From assembly GCF_900187875.1 (NCBI RefSeq), contig NZ_FYEX01000002.1, positions 248,001-312,000 of the forward strand: DNA of 64,000 nucleotides, given 5' to 3'. The notes beneath the pieces are model-generated. The model had not been told where the DNA came from. It worked only from the letters and a program-made list of their open reading frames with translations, and ran no database searches. The DNA comes from Polynucleobacter victoriensis. GTDB lineage: Bacteria; Pseudomonadota; Gammaproteobacteria; Burkholderiales; Burkholderiaceae. Positions within the stretch are counted from its first letter, which is position 1; each line of letters starts with the position of its first letter. Shown piece by piece: positions 51,435-61,397 of the stretch. Both the position numbers and the translations under genes were made by a program.

Positions 51435-51528
51435 AGCCCTCTTCAATCTGAGCTAAAGCACCTCGAATGTGCGAGAATAAACGCATAATTAATAAGGAGA
51501 TTGGGCTGTCATAGCCCCGCCCACCAAT

Positions 51529-52761
51529 ATGCAATTAATCGATACATTGAAACAAAAAACGATGGGGTTGGCATGCAAAGGATTTGCGTTGATCAAGTCC
51601 ACCATCAAAAAGATTAATCTTCCAAAAATATTAGCTTGGGCATTGAGTCATAAAAAACATATTGCAGTGGCAATCGCTCTTATTTATGGCGCCAACTACG
51701 CCATCAATTATTTTTTTCCAAAAAGTAAAAGTGCAGCGCCTACTCAGTTAGTTACAACAGCGGTTGTACAAAAGTCGAGCATTCCAATCATCATCGAAGC
51801 AACAGGAAATATTGTTGCTGCAAATATTGTTGATATCCGCCCACAAACCACTAATGTAGTGAGCAAGATTCATATTAAAGAAGGCCAAACAGTTAAAGCA
51901 GGCGATTTACTGTTCACCTTAGACGACCGCGCTAATAAAGCCAATTACGAAAAGGCAAAAGCTTTGGCAGACGATGCCACTCGCCAATACAAGCGCTCGC
52001 TAGAACTGATTGAAAAGAAATTCATCTCACAAGCTGCCGCAGATACATCTAAAGCCAATATGCAATCAGCTGAAGCCAGCGCTCGCGCCGCGCAAGTTGC
52101 TCTTAGCTTTGATCACATCCGCTCACCGATTGCTGGTCGCGCAGGCGTGATCAATGTATTCCCTGGCACATTGGTGCAAGCTGGAACAAACATATCAACA
52201 ACAAGTAGCGCCACAGCCACAAGCACTACCGCGGCGATGGTGACCATCACTCAACTTGATCCAATCAATGTTCAGTTCACTGTCTCAGAAAAAGAAATTC
52301 CTTTGATTTTGGGTCAGCGTGATGAAGCCGATGAGTTAAGCGTTACCGTTGATCTAGGTGGCACCAATGCCCCAGTCGAAGGCAAAGTTTATGTTGTAGA
52401 TAACCAAGTAGATCCATCAATTGGTGCGGTACGCGTGAAAGCTCAAGTGAGCAATAAAGATGGTGCAATGATTCCGGGGCAATTTGTCAGAGTCAAACTA
52501 AAAGCAAAAACTCTCAAAGATGCTCTAGTTGTTCCAACTCAAGCAGTCGTTACCAACATCAATGGCAACTTTATGTATGTGGTTCAGCCTGGCGACACGG
52601 TGGACCTCAAACCAATCAAAGTGATCTACCAGTATCAAGGTCAAACGGTTGTTAGTGGCATTAACGAAAACGACAAAATTGTGGTCGAGGGCAAACAAAA
52701 CCTTCGCCCTGGTGGCAAGATCAAAGAAACAAAAAACGCTGAAAAAGCAAAAGAACAATGA
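51529..52761 (+). CDS. RND efflux periplasmic adaptor subunit
   Basis: 410 residues. An N-terminal cytosolic stretch of about 45 and one membrane helix (about 45-63) anchor it; no lipobox. Then the membrane-fusion protein pattern: VDIRPQTTNVVSKIHIKEGQ (lipoyl), a helical hairpin (about 140-185), DHIRSPIAGRAGVINV and the beta-barrel (DPINVQFTVSEKEIPLIL). Links the RND pump to an outer-membrane channel, which is not encoded nearby. Overlaps the pump gene by four bases. Confidence 0.92.
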   Translation: MQLIDTLKQKTMGLACKGFALIKSTIKKINLPKILAWALSHKKHIAVAIALIYGANYAINYFFPKSKSAAPTQLVTTAVVQKSSIPIIIEATGNIVAANIVDIRPQTTNVVSKIHIKEGQTVKAGDLLFTLDDRANKANYEKAKALADDATRQYKRSLELIEKKFISQAAADTSKANMQSAEASARAAQVALSFDHIRSPIAGRAGVINVFPGTLVQAGTNISTTSSATATSTTAAMVTITQLDPINVQFTVSEKEIPLILGQRDEADELSVTVDLGGTNAPVEGKVYVVDNQVDPSIGAVRVKAQVSNKDGAMIPGQFVRVKLKAKTLKDALVVPTQAVVTNINGNFMYVVQPGDTVDLKPIKVIYQYQGQTVVSGINENDKIVVEGKQNLRPGGKIKETKNAEKAKEQ

Positions 52762-55700
52762 ATATTTCAGAACTATGTATACGCCGTCCCGTGATGACGG
52801 CTTTGCTATCTATGGCAGTAGTCCTAGCTGGCACAGTTGCGTACTTCAAAATTCCAGTTGCCGCCCTACCCAGCTTTAATACCCCAGTCATACAAATCAC
52901 AGCCAATTTACCTGGTGCCAGCCCTGAAAATATGGCGTCATCAGTGGCGCTGCCACTTGAGAAAGAATTCTCAACCATTGATGGCATCACAGTTATTAGC
53001 TCGACCAACTCTTTGAGCTCTACGCGCATCACACTAGAGTTCAATAATGACCGAGATATCGACAAAGCTGCTGTAGACGTTCAAGCTGCGCTATTGCGTG
53101 CGCAAAAGCGTTTACCCATTGAAATGACAACGCCACCTTCTTATAGGAAGGTGAATCCCGCTGACGCTCCAGTATTAATCATGACCATGACGTCTCCATC
53201 CATGGATTTGTCAGAGCTTAGCGACTATGCAGAGAATTTAATTTCTCCAACGCTATCGACCATCGATGGCGTGGCCCAAGTGATCGTATACGGTGAAAAG
53301 CGTTACGCCGTTCGTGTACAAGTTAATCCATCACTATTAGCAACCAAGAATCTAACCATTGATGATGTAGCTAATGCTATCAATGCCGCCAACTCTAATA
53401 CACCAGTGGGTGTATTAGATGGCCCAAGACAACAATTAACCATTTATGCCAACCCACAAATTGTGCGTGCAAGCGACTATGGCAACTTAGTTATTTCGCA
53501 AAAGAGTGGTTTACCGATTCGTTTAAAAGATGTTGCTAATGTTCAAGAAAGTTACGAGTCGGTTAAAACCTTAGCAGCTTATAACGGTGAACGGTCTATT
53601 GCGATTGCGATCCTAAGACAACCTACCGCAAACTCAGTGAGTGTGGTGGATGCCATCAGAAAGATGGTTCCTCAATTTCAGCAACAAATGCCATCGTCTG
53701 TAGAAATCAATTTATTGATCGATCGCTCTGCATCTATTCGTGAATCAATCCATGATGTGAACTTCACCCTACTACTCACGATTGCTTTGGTAGTGATGGT
53801 GATTTTCTTATTCTTAAAACATCTTGCAGCAACTATCATCCCAGCACTCAGTTTGCCCATCTCATTGATTGGCGCTTTCTCAATCATGTATTGGCTGGGT
53901 TACAGCTTAGATAACGTTTCTTTACTGGGTATCACCATTGCAGTTGGTTTGGTGGTTGATGATGCGATTGTGGTTTTAGAAAACATCATGCGCCATATTG
54001 AAAACGGTATGGCACCACTCCAGGCAGCCCTCAAAGGTAGTCGAGAAGTAAGTTTCACAATTGTTTCGATTTCAATCTCTTTGGTCGCTGTATTTATTCC
54101 AATCTTCTTTATGCCAGGACCGATTGGCTTATTGTTTAGAGAGTTTGCTGTTGTGGTGTCATTATCTATTTTGGTGTCCGCTGTGATGTCACTCACACTA
54201 GTGCCCATGTTGTGTAGCAAGTTTTTAAAGACACACAACGCCAAAGATAAAGTTCATGACTACCCAATCATCATCAAATTTGATGAGTACTTTAATTTAG
54301 TCACCTCTCATTATGAAAAAGCCTTGGATTGGGCTTTAGCCAATCAAAAGAAAGTACTGCAAGGTGCTCTTGCAACATTTGTTCTGACCATTGCCTTGTT
54401 TGTGTGGAGCCCTAAAGGGTTTTTCCCAGAAGAAGATACTGGGCAGCTATTTATCACCACAGAAGCAGCAGAAGACATCTCATTTGCCGGCATGCTTGAA
54501 TTACAAGATCAAGCTGCAGCAATTGTTAGAGCTAATCCTAATATTGATAGCTTGGTATCAATTCTGGGCGGTGGAGCAAGCACTGGTAGCAATACAGGCC
54601 GGATGTTTATCAACTTAAAACCACGCAGCGATAGAAAGAACATGAAAAATGTTCTAGAAAGTCTGCGTAAAGATTTGGCTGTGATTCCAGGTCTTGCCGT
54701 GTACATGCGCCCTATTCAGAACTTGCAACTAGGTGGCAAAGTCACCAAGAGTCGCTATCAGTATATCTTGCAAAGTGTTGGTTTCGAAGGTGTGAACGAA
54801 TGGTCCAACAAGGTTGTCGAGAAGATGCGCTCTGATGCCATCTTCCGCGATGTCACGACCGACTCACAACTCAAAGGCCTGCAAGCCAAAATCGACATTG
54901 ATAGAGATAAAGCCGCCAGCGCAGGAGTCACCATTGCTAACATCAGAAATGCCTTGTATTCAGCATATGGTGAGCGACAAGTTTCAACAATCTATACAAG
55001 CGTTAATACGTATCAAGTCATTTTAGAAGCAGGCGCAGAATACAAGCGCTACGAAAGTGATTTAAACGGCATATATGTGCGCGGCAGAAATAGCGATCGA
55101 TTGGTACCACTATCGAGCATTGCTACAGTTACTCGCGCAATTGGTCCAACATCAGTGAACCACCAAGGACAAGTTCCAGCGGTAACGATTTCGTTTAACT
55201 TAGCTCCTGATGCAGCTTTGGGTGATGCCACCAAAAAACTAGAGCAGTTTGTGAAAGATATTCAACTACCACCAACAATTATTACTAGCTATGGTGGTGA
55301 TGCGGCGGTCTTCCAAAGCGGACAATCCAGTCAAATTATTTTGCTCTTAGCAGCCGTATTAGTCATCTATGTGTTGCTAGGCATCTTGTATGAGAGCTAT
55401 ATCCACCCCATCACCATTTTGGCTGGCTTACCATCGGCTGCGATTGGGGCATTGGTATTTTTACGAATCTTTAACTTAGAGCTAACAATCATTGCCATTA
55501 TTGGTATTTTGTTACTGATTGGTATTGTCAAGAAGAATGCGATTTTGATGATTGACTTTGCCTTAGATGTGCAACGCCAACACAATCAATCTCCTCGCGA
55601 AGCGATACGAACTGCATGCTTAATGCGTTTTAGGCCAATCATGATGACAACCATGGCTGCTTTGATGGGCGCACTACCGATTGCACTAGGCCTAGGTGCT

Positions 55701-55859
55701 GGCGCAGAACTCAGACAACCTTTGGGCGTGGCAGTAGTTGGTGGCTTACTGGTATCTCAAGTGGTGACCTTATTGATTACGCCTGTGATTTATTTATATC
55801 TTGATAAATACAGCGGCACAGGTCCTATGGACATCCCCGCTGAGATGCTAAAAGACTGA
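52758..55859 (+). CDS. RND-family efflux pump permease (HAE1-like)
   Basis: 1,033 residues, 12 membrane helices with two large periplasmic loops; typical MexB/OqxB-like start (CIRRPVMTALLSMAVVLAG) and the proton-relay helix with paired Asp (GLVVDDAIVVLENIMRH). Proton-driven export of hydrophobic drugs or bile-like compounds. Forms an operon with the adaptor; no TolC-type gene or regulator adjoins. Which compounds it exports cannot be read from the sequence. Confidence 0.92.
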   Translation: MNISELCIRRPVMTALLSMAVVLAGTVAYFKIPVAALPSFNTPVIQITANLPGASPENMASSVALPLEKEFSTIDGITVISSTNSLSSTRITLEFNNDRDIDKAAVDVQAALLRAQKRLPIEMTTPPSYRKVNPADAPVLIMTMTSPSMDLSELSDYAENLISPTLSTIDGVAQVIVYGEKRYAVRVQVNPSLLATKNLTIDDVANAINAANSNTPVGVLDGPRQQLTIYANPQIVRASDYGNLVISQKSGLPIRLKDVANVQESYESVKTLAAYNGERSIAIAILRQPTANSVSVVDAIRKMVPQFQQQMPSSVEINLLIDRSASIRESIHDVNFTLLLTIALVVMVIFLFLKHLAATIIPALSLPISLIGAFSIMYWLGYSLDNVSLLGITIAVGLVVDDAIVVLENIMRHIENGMAPLQAALKGSREVSFTIVSISISLVAVFIPIFFMPGPIGLLFREFAVVVSLSILVSAVMSLTLVPMLCSKFLKTHNAKDKVHDYPIIIKFDEYFNLVTSHYEKALDWALANQKKVLQGALATFVLTIALFVWSPKGFFPEEDTGQLFITTEAAEDISFAGMLELQDQAAAIVRANPNIDSLVSILGGGASTGSNTGRMFINLKPRSDRKNMKNVLESLRKDLAVIPGLAVYMRPIQNLQLGGKVTKSRYQYILQSVGFEGVNEWSNKVVEKMRSDAIFRDVTTDSQLKGLQAKIDIDRDKAASAGVTIANIRNALYSAYGERQVSTIYTSVNTYQVILEAGAEYKRYESDLNGIYVRGRNSDRLVPLSSIATVTRAIGPTSVNHQGQVPAVTISFNLAPDAALGDATKKLEQFVKDIQLPPTIITSYGGDAAVFQSGQSSQIILLLAAVLVIYVLLGILYESYIHPITILAGLPSAAIGALVFLRIFNLELTIIAIIGILLLIGIVKKNAILMIDFALDVQRQHNQSPREAIRTACLMRFRPIMMTTMAALMGALPIALGLGAGAELRQPLGVAVVGGLLVSQVVTLLITPVIYLYLDKYSGTGPMDIPAEMLKD

Positions 55860-55881
55860 TTGAGATTTTTAGAAAGTATTC

Positions 55882-56574
55882 ATGCGCCAAATTATTCTTG
55901 ATACTGAAACAACTGGTTTAAACCCACTCACAGGTGATCGCATCATTGAGATTGGTTGCTTGGAAATGATTGATCGTCGCCTGACTGGCAACAAGCTACA
56001 TCACTACATCAACCCTCAAAGAGACATTGACCCTGGTGCTGTGGCGGTTCATGGCTTAACAGTTGAGTTTTTATCAGACAAACCTGTGTTTGCAGATGTG
56101 GCTGATGAAATCATCACCTTTTTGAAAGATGCTGAAATCATTATTCATAACGCCCCCTTTGACGTTGGCTTTTTAGATGCAGAATTTGGTCTTCTTAAGC
56201 TAGGCAAGATGAATGACTATGTTGCCAAGGTAATTGATACCCTTAAAAATGCCCGAGACATGTTCCCAGGCAAAAGAAATTCTCTAGACGCTCTATGTGA
56301 GAGATTTCAGATCAGCAATGAACATCGCACCCTACACGGCGCTTTACTAGATGCCGAGTTATTAGCCGAAGTTTATTTAGCTATGACCCGTGGTCAAGAA
56401 GATTTAATGATTGACTTAAACGGTTTAGAAGCTGATGGCGCTCACGCCAAACGCAAACCTTTACCGACCAATTTAGTGATTCAACTAGCTAGCATTGAAG
56501 AGCAAGAGGCTCATGAGGCTTACCTAGAAGGTGTTGCCAAGGCTGCCAAAAAACCGCCTGTTTGGAATACATAA
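55882..56574 (+). CDS. dnaQ: DNA polymerase III epsilon subunit (proofreading exonuclease)
   Basis: 230 residues. DEDDh exonuclease motifs: ILDTETTGLNP (Exo I), IIHNAPFDVGFLDAEF (Exo II) and HGALLDAELLAEVYL (Exo III). The C-terminal part after residue 185 would contact the alpha subunit. Removes misincorporated bases during replication. Lies 22 bases after the RND gene; a clear terminator follows. Confidence 0.94.
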   Translation: MRQIILDTETTGLNPLTGDRIIEIGCLEMIDRRLTGNKLHHYINPQRDIDPGAVAVHGLTVEFLSDKPVFADVADEIITFLKDAEIIIHNAPFDVGFLDAEFGLLKLGKMNDYVAKVIDTLKNARDMFPGKRNSLDALCERFQISNEHRTLHGALLDAELLAEVYLAMTRGQEDLMIDLNGLEADGAHAKRKPLPTNLVIQLASIEEQEAHEAYLEGVAKAAKKPPVWNT

Positions 56575-56591
56575 ATCCTACAGTGAATATT

Positions 56592-56617
56592 AAAAATGCC
56601 GCAATTGCGGCATTTTT
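56592..56617. terminator. Bidirectional intrinsic terminator after dnaQ
   Basis: AAAAATGCCGC and GCGGCATTTTT form the stem, followed by further T on the plus strand. It lies between convergent dnaQ and the DUF4395 gene. Confidence 0.85.
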
Positions 56618-56634
56618 TATTTTCTGGTGAATCG

Positions 56635-57057
56635 TTATTGTGGTGGGAATAATTTATACCAGTAGCCATAAGACCAACAAGCCACGCAAAATGAAAACGC
56701 CCACTCAAGCGTTGAAAAGACAACTAATATGCTTGTGGGCACCTTCCATAAATCAATACCCATAAAAAACAAAACACTGGCAACTGTTGCAGCAATAAAT
56801 AAAAGCTTATTGGCAAACATTTTTGCGCCAGCATTTTCTTTTTTGCCAGCGATATTCATGGCAGTCATAATTTTTGTGAAAAGGCGATGAGATGGGCACT
56901 TGTAATGACCAAAGAACCCTCTGATAAAACCCATTAGAGCCAACACCGGCAATAAATATGGAAAGCCTAACAATGCAATTACACAGAAAGAAAAGGTAAT
57001 AAAAGCCTCTAGTCTTGCAACATTGGCATTCACTGGGGGTATATCAAAACGTAACAC
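56635..57057 (-). CDS. DUF4395 family membrane protein
   Basis: 140 residues, DUF4395: RFDIPPVNANVARLEAFITF at the start, RGFFGHYKCPSHRLF in the middle, and four hydrophobic helices. The conserved Pro-Val-Asn and Cys are kept, and further Cys residues lie near the C-terminus (SFCVACW). Inner membrane protein of unknown function; some relatives lie beside thioredoxin-like genes, not seen here. Single gene convergent with dnaQ. Confidence 0.8.
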   Translation of the reverse strand: MLRFDIPPVNANVARLEAFITFSFCVIALLGFPYLLPVLALMGFIRGFFGHYKCPSHRLFTKIMTAMNIAGKKENAGAKMFANKLLFIAATVASVLFFMGIDLWKVPTSILVVFSTLEWAFSFCVACWSYGYWYKLFPPQ

Positions 57058-57149
57058 TCAAACCTCACTCAGTAGTTATTTTTTTAATTATGAGCTGATT
57101 TTTCCAAAAATTCTCTATGGAATTGATCTGAATTTGATCTTGAATAAGA

Positions 57150-57539
57150 TCAGAGAAAAATAGCTAACCAAACACCAATTAACTGAACCAAGCCAAGAAG
57201 TACTGCTGCACTACCGATATCTTTGACGATTTTTGAGAGTTCATGGCGCTCACTAGAAATACGGTCAATGGTTTTCTCTAAACCCGTGTTAAGAAGCTCA
57301 ATGATGATCACCAAAGTGGCACTACCGATCAATAGAATTTTTTCAATTTTGCCTGGTCCAAAATAAAGTGCGCAGACGACCAAAATCGGGAATATGGTTA
57401 ACTCAACCTTGATAGCCTCCTCAGACTTCCATGCAGCCAACAGCCCATCAACGGAGTATTTAAATGCTCCAAGCAAGCGACGCTGTAATAAACCAAGCAG
57501 AGGTTTCAACATATCAAGATCCTTTATAACGCTCTGCAT
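57150..57539 (-). CDS. dgkA: Diacylglycerol kinase
   Basis: 129 residues, three membrane helices. Matches prokaryotic DgkA: FKYSVDGLLAAWKSEEAIKVEL and ELLNTGLEKTIDRISSERHELSK with the catalytic Glu. Phosphorylates diacylglycerol back to phosphatidate. Last gene of an eptA-PAP2-dgkA run, overlapping the PAP2 gene by 26 bases. It would recycle the diacylglycerol that EptA releases from phosphatidylethanolamine. A small hairpin (57135-57152) overlaps its stop. Confidence 0.92.
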   Translation of the reverse strand: MQSVIKDLDMLKPLLGLLQRRLLGAFKYSVDGLLAAWKSEEAIKVELTIFPILVVCALYFGPGKIEKILLIGSATLVIIIELLNTGLEKTIDRISSERHELSKIVKDIGSAAVLLGLVQLIGVWLAIFL

Positions 57540-58206
57540 CTGGCAGAGCTTTCAAGCAATAAGCTAGGATGATACCAATTGCCCAGGCAAACCAAGCTGT
57601 CCACAAAACATGTGAAAAGAAATGAGCTCCTTGAGCCATGCGCGCAACACCCATCAGCAAGCCAAAGAAAATTGCGACATAAAAGAAGAACTTTGCCAAT
57701 TTAGGCTGAATACCCCATAAAGCAATAGCCCAGGTAAACCACATAAAACCACCCGCCGCATGACCTGCTGGAAAACACTGTCCACGTGGATACTGAGAAT
57801 CTAGTATCTCAAATAGCCCCGTATATGGAATAGCCCCACCAAACATGTCAAGGCTCCATGGGCAATGTTTGTTGGTGAGATGCTTTAAAAGGGCCACAAC
57901 CGCCGGAATCAAAATAACCCCTAAGATCCCAACTAAGGCATGCCTTAAAGTAAAAGTATCTTTTGATTTTTTCAAAAACCAAAGTGATACCACGATAGAT
58001 GCAACACCTGTGACGTACATTGCAGTTTTAAGACCGTGATGCAAAACTTTAGTAAAAAAATCTTGGTCTTTAAATGGGAATTTGCCTAATTCAGGACTGA
58101 AGAAATATTGCACTAGCCAGATATCTAATGATGTGAACTCAAAGACCCCAAGCAATAACAACCCTGAAATCAACAAAATCAATAACTGACGATTAAACCA
58201 AGTCAT
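57514..58206 (-). CDS. PAP2-family membrane phosphatase (LpxE/LpxT-like)
   Basis: 230 residues with about six membrane helices and the PAP2 motifs: KHLTNKHCPW (KX6RP-like, incomplete), PRGQCFPAGHAAGGF and RMAQGAHFFSHVLW with the catalytic His. Probable substrate is lipid A phosphate or undecaprenyl diphosphate, given the adjoining eptA. Two bases separate it from eptA. Motif 1 lacks the usual Arg-Pro, so its activity is less certain. Confidence 0.82.
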   Translation of the reverse strand: MTWFNRQLLILLISGLLLLGVFEFTSLDIWLVQYFFSPELGKFPFKDQDFFTKVLHHGLKTAMYVTGVASIVVSLWFLKKSKDTFTLRHALVGILGVILIPAVVALLKHLTNKHCPWSLDMFGGAIPYTGLFEILDSQYPRGQCFPAGHAAGGFMWFTWAIALWGIQPKLAKFFFYVAIFFGLLMGVARMAQGAHFFSHVLWTAWFAWAIGIILAYCLKALPDAERYKGS

Positions 58207-58208
58207 GA

Positions 58209-59834
58209 TTATTTTTTACACTTTGCCGTGAGATCCCAAGCGGGGTCGTACACACTCGTGCTGATGTTCATAAAACCTAAAACAGTATGAAATAGATTGT
58301 CATGGTGCGCAGGCTCTTTGGCACGTTGCATCAAGCACTCTTTAGAAAACTGGTTTTGCTTCATGTACTGCTCAGAAACCCACCAAGTCATAGGAGGACG
58401 TGTTTGCTCTTTAGGTGCAATCGAGTAGGGCAAGCCATGTAAATAAAAACCGCCCTCACCTAAAGATTCGCCATGATCAGAAACATAAATGAAGACCACA
58501 TTTCTGGTTTCTTTGGCTTTTAATAAATCAATTGCTTTAGACAAAATATGATCGGTATAAAGAATCGCATTGTCATAGGCATTAAAAATCTCTTGCTGCG
58601 TGCAACGGCCCAAATCAGAGCTGGCGCACACAGGCTTAAATTTTTCAAATGCTTGTGGGTAGCGCGCGTAATAAGCTGGGCCGTGGTTACCGAGTTGATG
58701 TAACACCACCACTTGATCACCGCTTACCTTCTTAATAGTCGCCTCAAGACCTCTTAATAGGGTCTCGTCATAGCATCCAGTAGCAGGACAAATATCAGGC
58801 GTTCCTAGGGTTTTAGCATCAATGCTTTCCAAGCCTTTGCAAACACCTTTGCACCCTGACTGATTATCAATCCAAGTAACCGGCACCCCTGCGCGAGAAA
58901 TTAAATGTAATAAAGACTCTGTAGAACGGATTTTCTTTTCATCGTATTGTTTTCTACCCAAAGCAGAAAACATACAAGGCACAGAAACCTCAGTATTAGT
59001 GCCGCAACTCACCACATAAGGGAAGTTAATCACATCCTGCTTGGCAAGATTGGGGGTGGTTTGTCTTTCGTAACCTGAGAGCCCCCAATTGGCTGCCCTC
59101 ACCGTTTCACCAACCACTAACACCAATAAAGTTGGCTTAACACCGGCTTTTGTATTCTTAACGGCATCTTCACCTAATGGCAATAATTCTTTCTGAGCCT
59201 CAACACCTGTATCAAATACCACGCGAGGCGTTGAAATCAAATAACTCATTGGCAATACCAAGTGACGGATTTCCTTGTTGTTTCTCATGGTCGCTGAGAA
59301 ATTCTTAAACACCGTCATGAAGCTTGCTAAAGCAATCACAATAGCCAATAAGATCATGCCAAATTTAAGAGTCAAACCCTTTAACAAGGTTTGTTGCTTT
59401 ACCTTAAAACATGACAACAATAAGATGCCTGGCACACCATAAATCAAAAAGTGCAAAGCCAAAGATGGGGTAAATAACTCTCTGGCTTCTGCATGATTAG
59501 TGCTGAGAATATTTCGGACCATGGAGGTATCAAAAAATACTCCATATTTTTTGGCAAAAAAGTCTGCAGAAACACCTGTCAATAAAATAATAATTGCCGT
59601 AGCCACGGCAATTGGTCTGTAGATCAATAAACTCAATATGCCAAATTGAAATGCTGTAACCCCAACGGCTACTGCGGCAATAAATGTGAAAACCTCGAAT
59701 GCACTACCAGATTGGGTGTTAATTAATGCAGCCCATAAAGACTGATTTAAAAATAAAGAGAAGTAAGTGGCAAGAATGAGAATGAGCCATTCAAGGCGAA
59801 TGTTAAAACTCGGATAGCGCATAAGATATCTCAA
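58209..59834 (-). CDS. eptA: Lipid A phosphoethanolamine transferase (EptA-like)
   Basis: 541 residues: five N-terminal membrane helices (to about 175) and a periplasmic alkaline-phosphatase-like domain with the Thr nucleophile region VVGETVRAANWGLSGYER, SCGTNTEVSVPCMFS, and the metal ligands in VSDHGESLGEGGFYLHGLP. Paired Cys residues form the family's disulfides. Adds phosphoethanolamine to lipid A, lowering negative charge and polymyxin binding. First gene of eptA-PAP2-dgkA. Confidence 0.9.
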   Translation of the reverse strand: MRYLMRYPSFNIRLEWLILILATYFSLFLNQSLWAALINTQSGSAFEVFTFIAAVAVGVTAFQFGILSLLIYRPIAVATAIIILLTGVSADFFAKKYGVFFDTSMVRNILSTNHAEARELFTPSLALHFLIYGVPGILLLSCFKVKQQTLLKGLTLKFGMILLAIVIALASFMTVFKNFSATMRNNKEIRHLVLPMSYLISTPRVVFDTGVEAQKELLPLGEDAVKNTKAGVKPTLLVLVVGETVRAANWGLSGYERQTTPNLAKQDVINFPYVVSCGTNTEVSVPCMFSALGRKQYDEKKIRSTESLLHLISRAGVPVTWIDNQSGCKGVCKGLESIDAKTLGTPDICPATGCYDETLLRGLEATIKKVSGDQVVVLHQLGNHGPAYYARYPQAFEKFKPVCASSDLGRCTQQEIFNAYDNAILYTDHILSKAIDLLKAKETRNVVFIYVSDHGESLGEGGFYLHGLPYSIAPKEQTRPPMTWWVSEQYMKQNQFSKECLMQRAKEPAHHDNLFHTVLGFMNISTSVYDPAWDLTAKCKK

Positions 59835-59882
59835 ACCCCTTTTGTAGAGCCTTGATTATAAGTTCTATTTAAGAAAGAATGA

Positions 59883-61307
59883 TTACACGACTTTAGAGTA
59901 ACGGGCATGCGTTTTTGCATCCCGCAAGTGGCGGTCAAAAGCCATTGCAACACGTCTCACCAAGAGGCGGCCCTTGGTTGGCACATAAATTTTTCGACCC
60001 TGCCACTCCAGTAAGCCAGCCTCTTCAAGCTCTTTGAGTTCTGGCAACTCTTTTGCAAAATAAGTATCAAAATCAATTTGATGATTTTTAGCGAATTCAT
60101 CAGTATCTAATTCAAACTGACACATTAATTCGCCAATTAATTGTCTTCTTAAAATGTCGTCCTTATCAAGCTCTAGACCACGCATAGTCGGCAATTGCTG
60201 ATGGTCAATAGCATGGTAGTACTCATCCAAAGTCTTTAGGTTTTGTGGGTATGTGTTATCAACCTTACCAATTGATGAAATACCAAACGCTAATAGATCA
60301 CACTCCGCTTGTGTAGAGTAACCCTGGAAATTACGATGCAGGCGACCTTCTCTTTGAGCAACTGCCAATTCATTATCTGGCTTTGAAAAATGATCCATAC
60401 CGATGAACACAAACCCTGCCTGATTGAGCTGATCAATCGTATTGGCCAATATGCTGAGCTTATCCTTAGCCACAGGTAAATCATCTTCTGCAATACGACG
60501 TTGTGGCTTAAAGATAGTTGGTAGATGAGCGTAGCTATAGACAGATAAACGATCTGGATCCATGGCAATCACAGCATCCACAGTTTCTTTAAAAGTTTCT
60601 GGTGTTTGCTTAGGAAGACCGTAGATCAAATCCACACTCACAGAATTAAAGCCATGCTTTCTGGCCCAATCAATCACTGCTTTTGTTTCTTCTACACTTT
60701 GCACGCGATGCACAGCTTGTTGCACTTCTAAATTAAAGTCTTGCACACCCAAACTGATGCGATTAAAGCCTAACTCTGCCAATAGGGAGATATCAGCCTC
60801 ACTCACGCGCCGAGGATCAATTTCAATCGAGTACTCTCCACCCTCTTGCAATTCAAAATGCTCACGGGTGTGATGCATTAACTCACGCATTTCTTCGTGC
60901 GATAAAAATGTCGGCGTACCACCACCCCAGTGCAACTGGGTCACTGGTATTTTTTTATTGGAACAGCCCATGACATCCGTCACCATTTTCATTTCTTTGG
61001 CCAAATACTTAATGTATTTAGCGCTGCGACCATGATCTTTGGTAATGATTTTGTTACATCCACAGTAGTAACAAATATTGGGGCAAAACGGTAAGTGGTA
61101 ATACAAAGAAATAGGCTTGCCAGTTTTGGCAGTTCTTTTCAGAGCCTCGATGTAATCCTGTTGACTAAATTCACCATGAAATCTGTCCGCAGTTGGATAA
61201 GAGGTGTAGCGTGGTCCATTGATATCAAAACGCTTGAGCAACTCAGGCTGAAATAATGGCTCGCCCACACTAGGGCCCACAGAGGTAGAAGATGCTGAAA
61301 AGTTCAC
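59883..61307 (-). CDS. hemN: Oxygen-independent coproporphyrinogen III dehydrogenase
   Basis: 474 residues from a GTG at 61307. Radical-SAM enzyme with the cluster motif FCPNICYYCGCN, HWGGGTPTFLSHEE and the HemN C-terminal domain. Turns coproporphyrinogen III into protoporphyrinogen IX without oxygen. The GTG lies in the 3' arm of a perfect 11-bp hairpin (61305-61329) that would hide it from ribosomes, so either initiation is controlled or the true start is further in (the conserved part begins near residue 25, LLKRFDINGPRYTSYPTA). Confidence 0.93.
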   Translation of the reverse strand: MNFSASSTSVGPSVGEPLFQPELLKRFDINGPRYTSYPTADRFHGEFSQQDYIEALKRTAKTGKPISLYYHLPFCPNICYYCGCNKIITKDHGRSAKYIKYLAKEMKMVTDVMGCSNKKIPVTQLHWGGGTPTFLSHEEMRELMHHTREHFELQEGGEYSIEIDPRRVSEADISLLAELGFNRISLGVQDFNLEVQQAVHRVQSVEETKAVIDWARKHGFNSVSVDLIYGLPKQTPETFKETVDAVIAMDPDRLSVYSYAHLPTIFKPQRRIAEDDLPVAKDKLSILANTIDQLNQAGFVFIGMDHFSKPDNELAVAQREGRLHRNFQGYSTQAECDLLAFGISSIGKVDNTYPQNLKTLDEYYHAIDHQQLPTMRGLELDKDDILRRQLIGELMCQFELDTDEFAKNHQIDFDTYFAKELPELKELEEAGLLEWQGRKIYVPTKGRLLVRRVAMAFDRHLRDAKTHARYSKVV

Positions 61308-61333
61308 GGGGGTTATTTTAACCCCCGTGTTTT
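61305..61333. terminator. Hairpin between mmsA and hemN
   Basis: CACGGGGGTTA pairs perfectly with TAACCCCCGTG around 3 bases, followed by TTTT on the plus strand. On the minus strand it lies past the mmsA stop and could end that transcript, but it also covers the annotated hemN GTG. Confidence 0.6.
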
Positions 61334-61397
61334 CTGAAGTGGCTAGAATTGACTAAAAACTGAGCTAAATCAAATAACTAGCTCTAAATTTAGGCTT

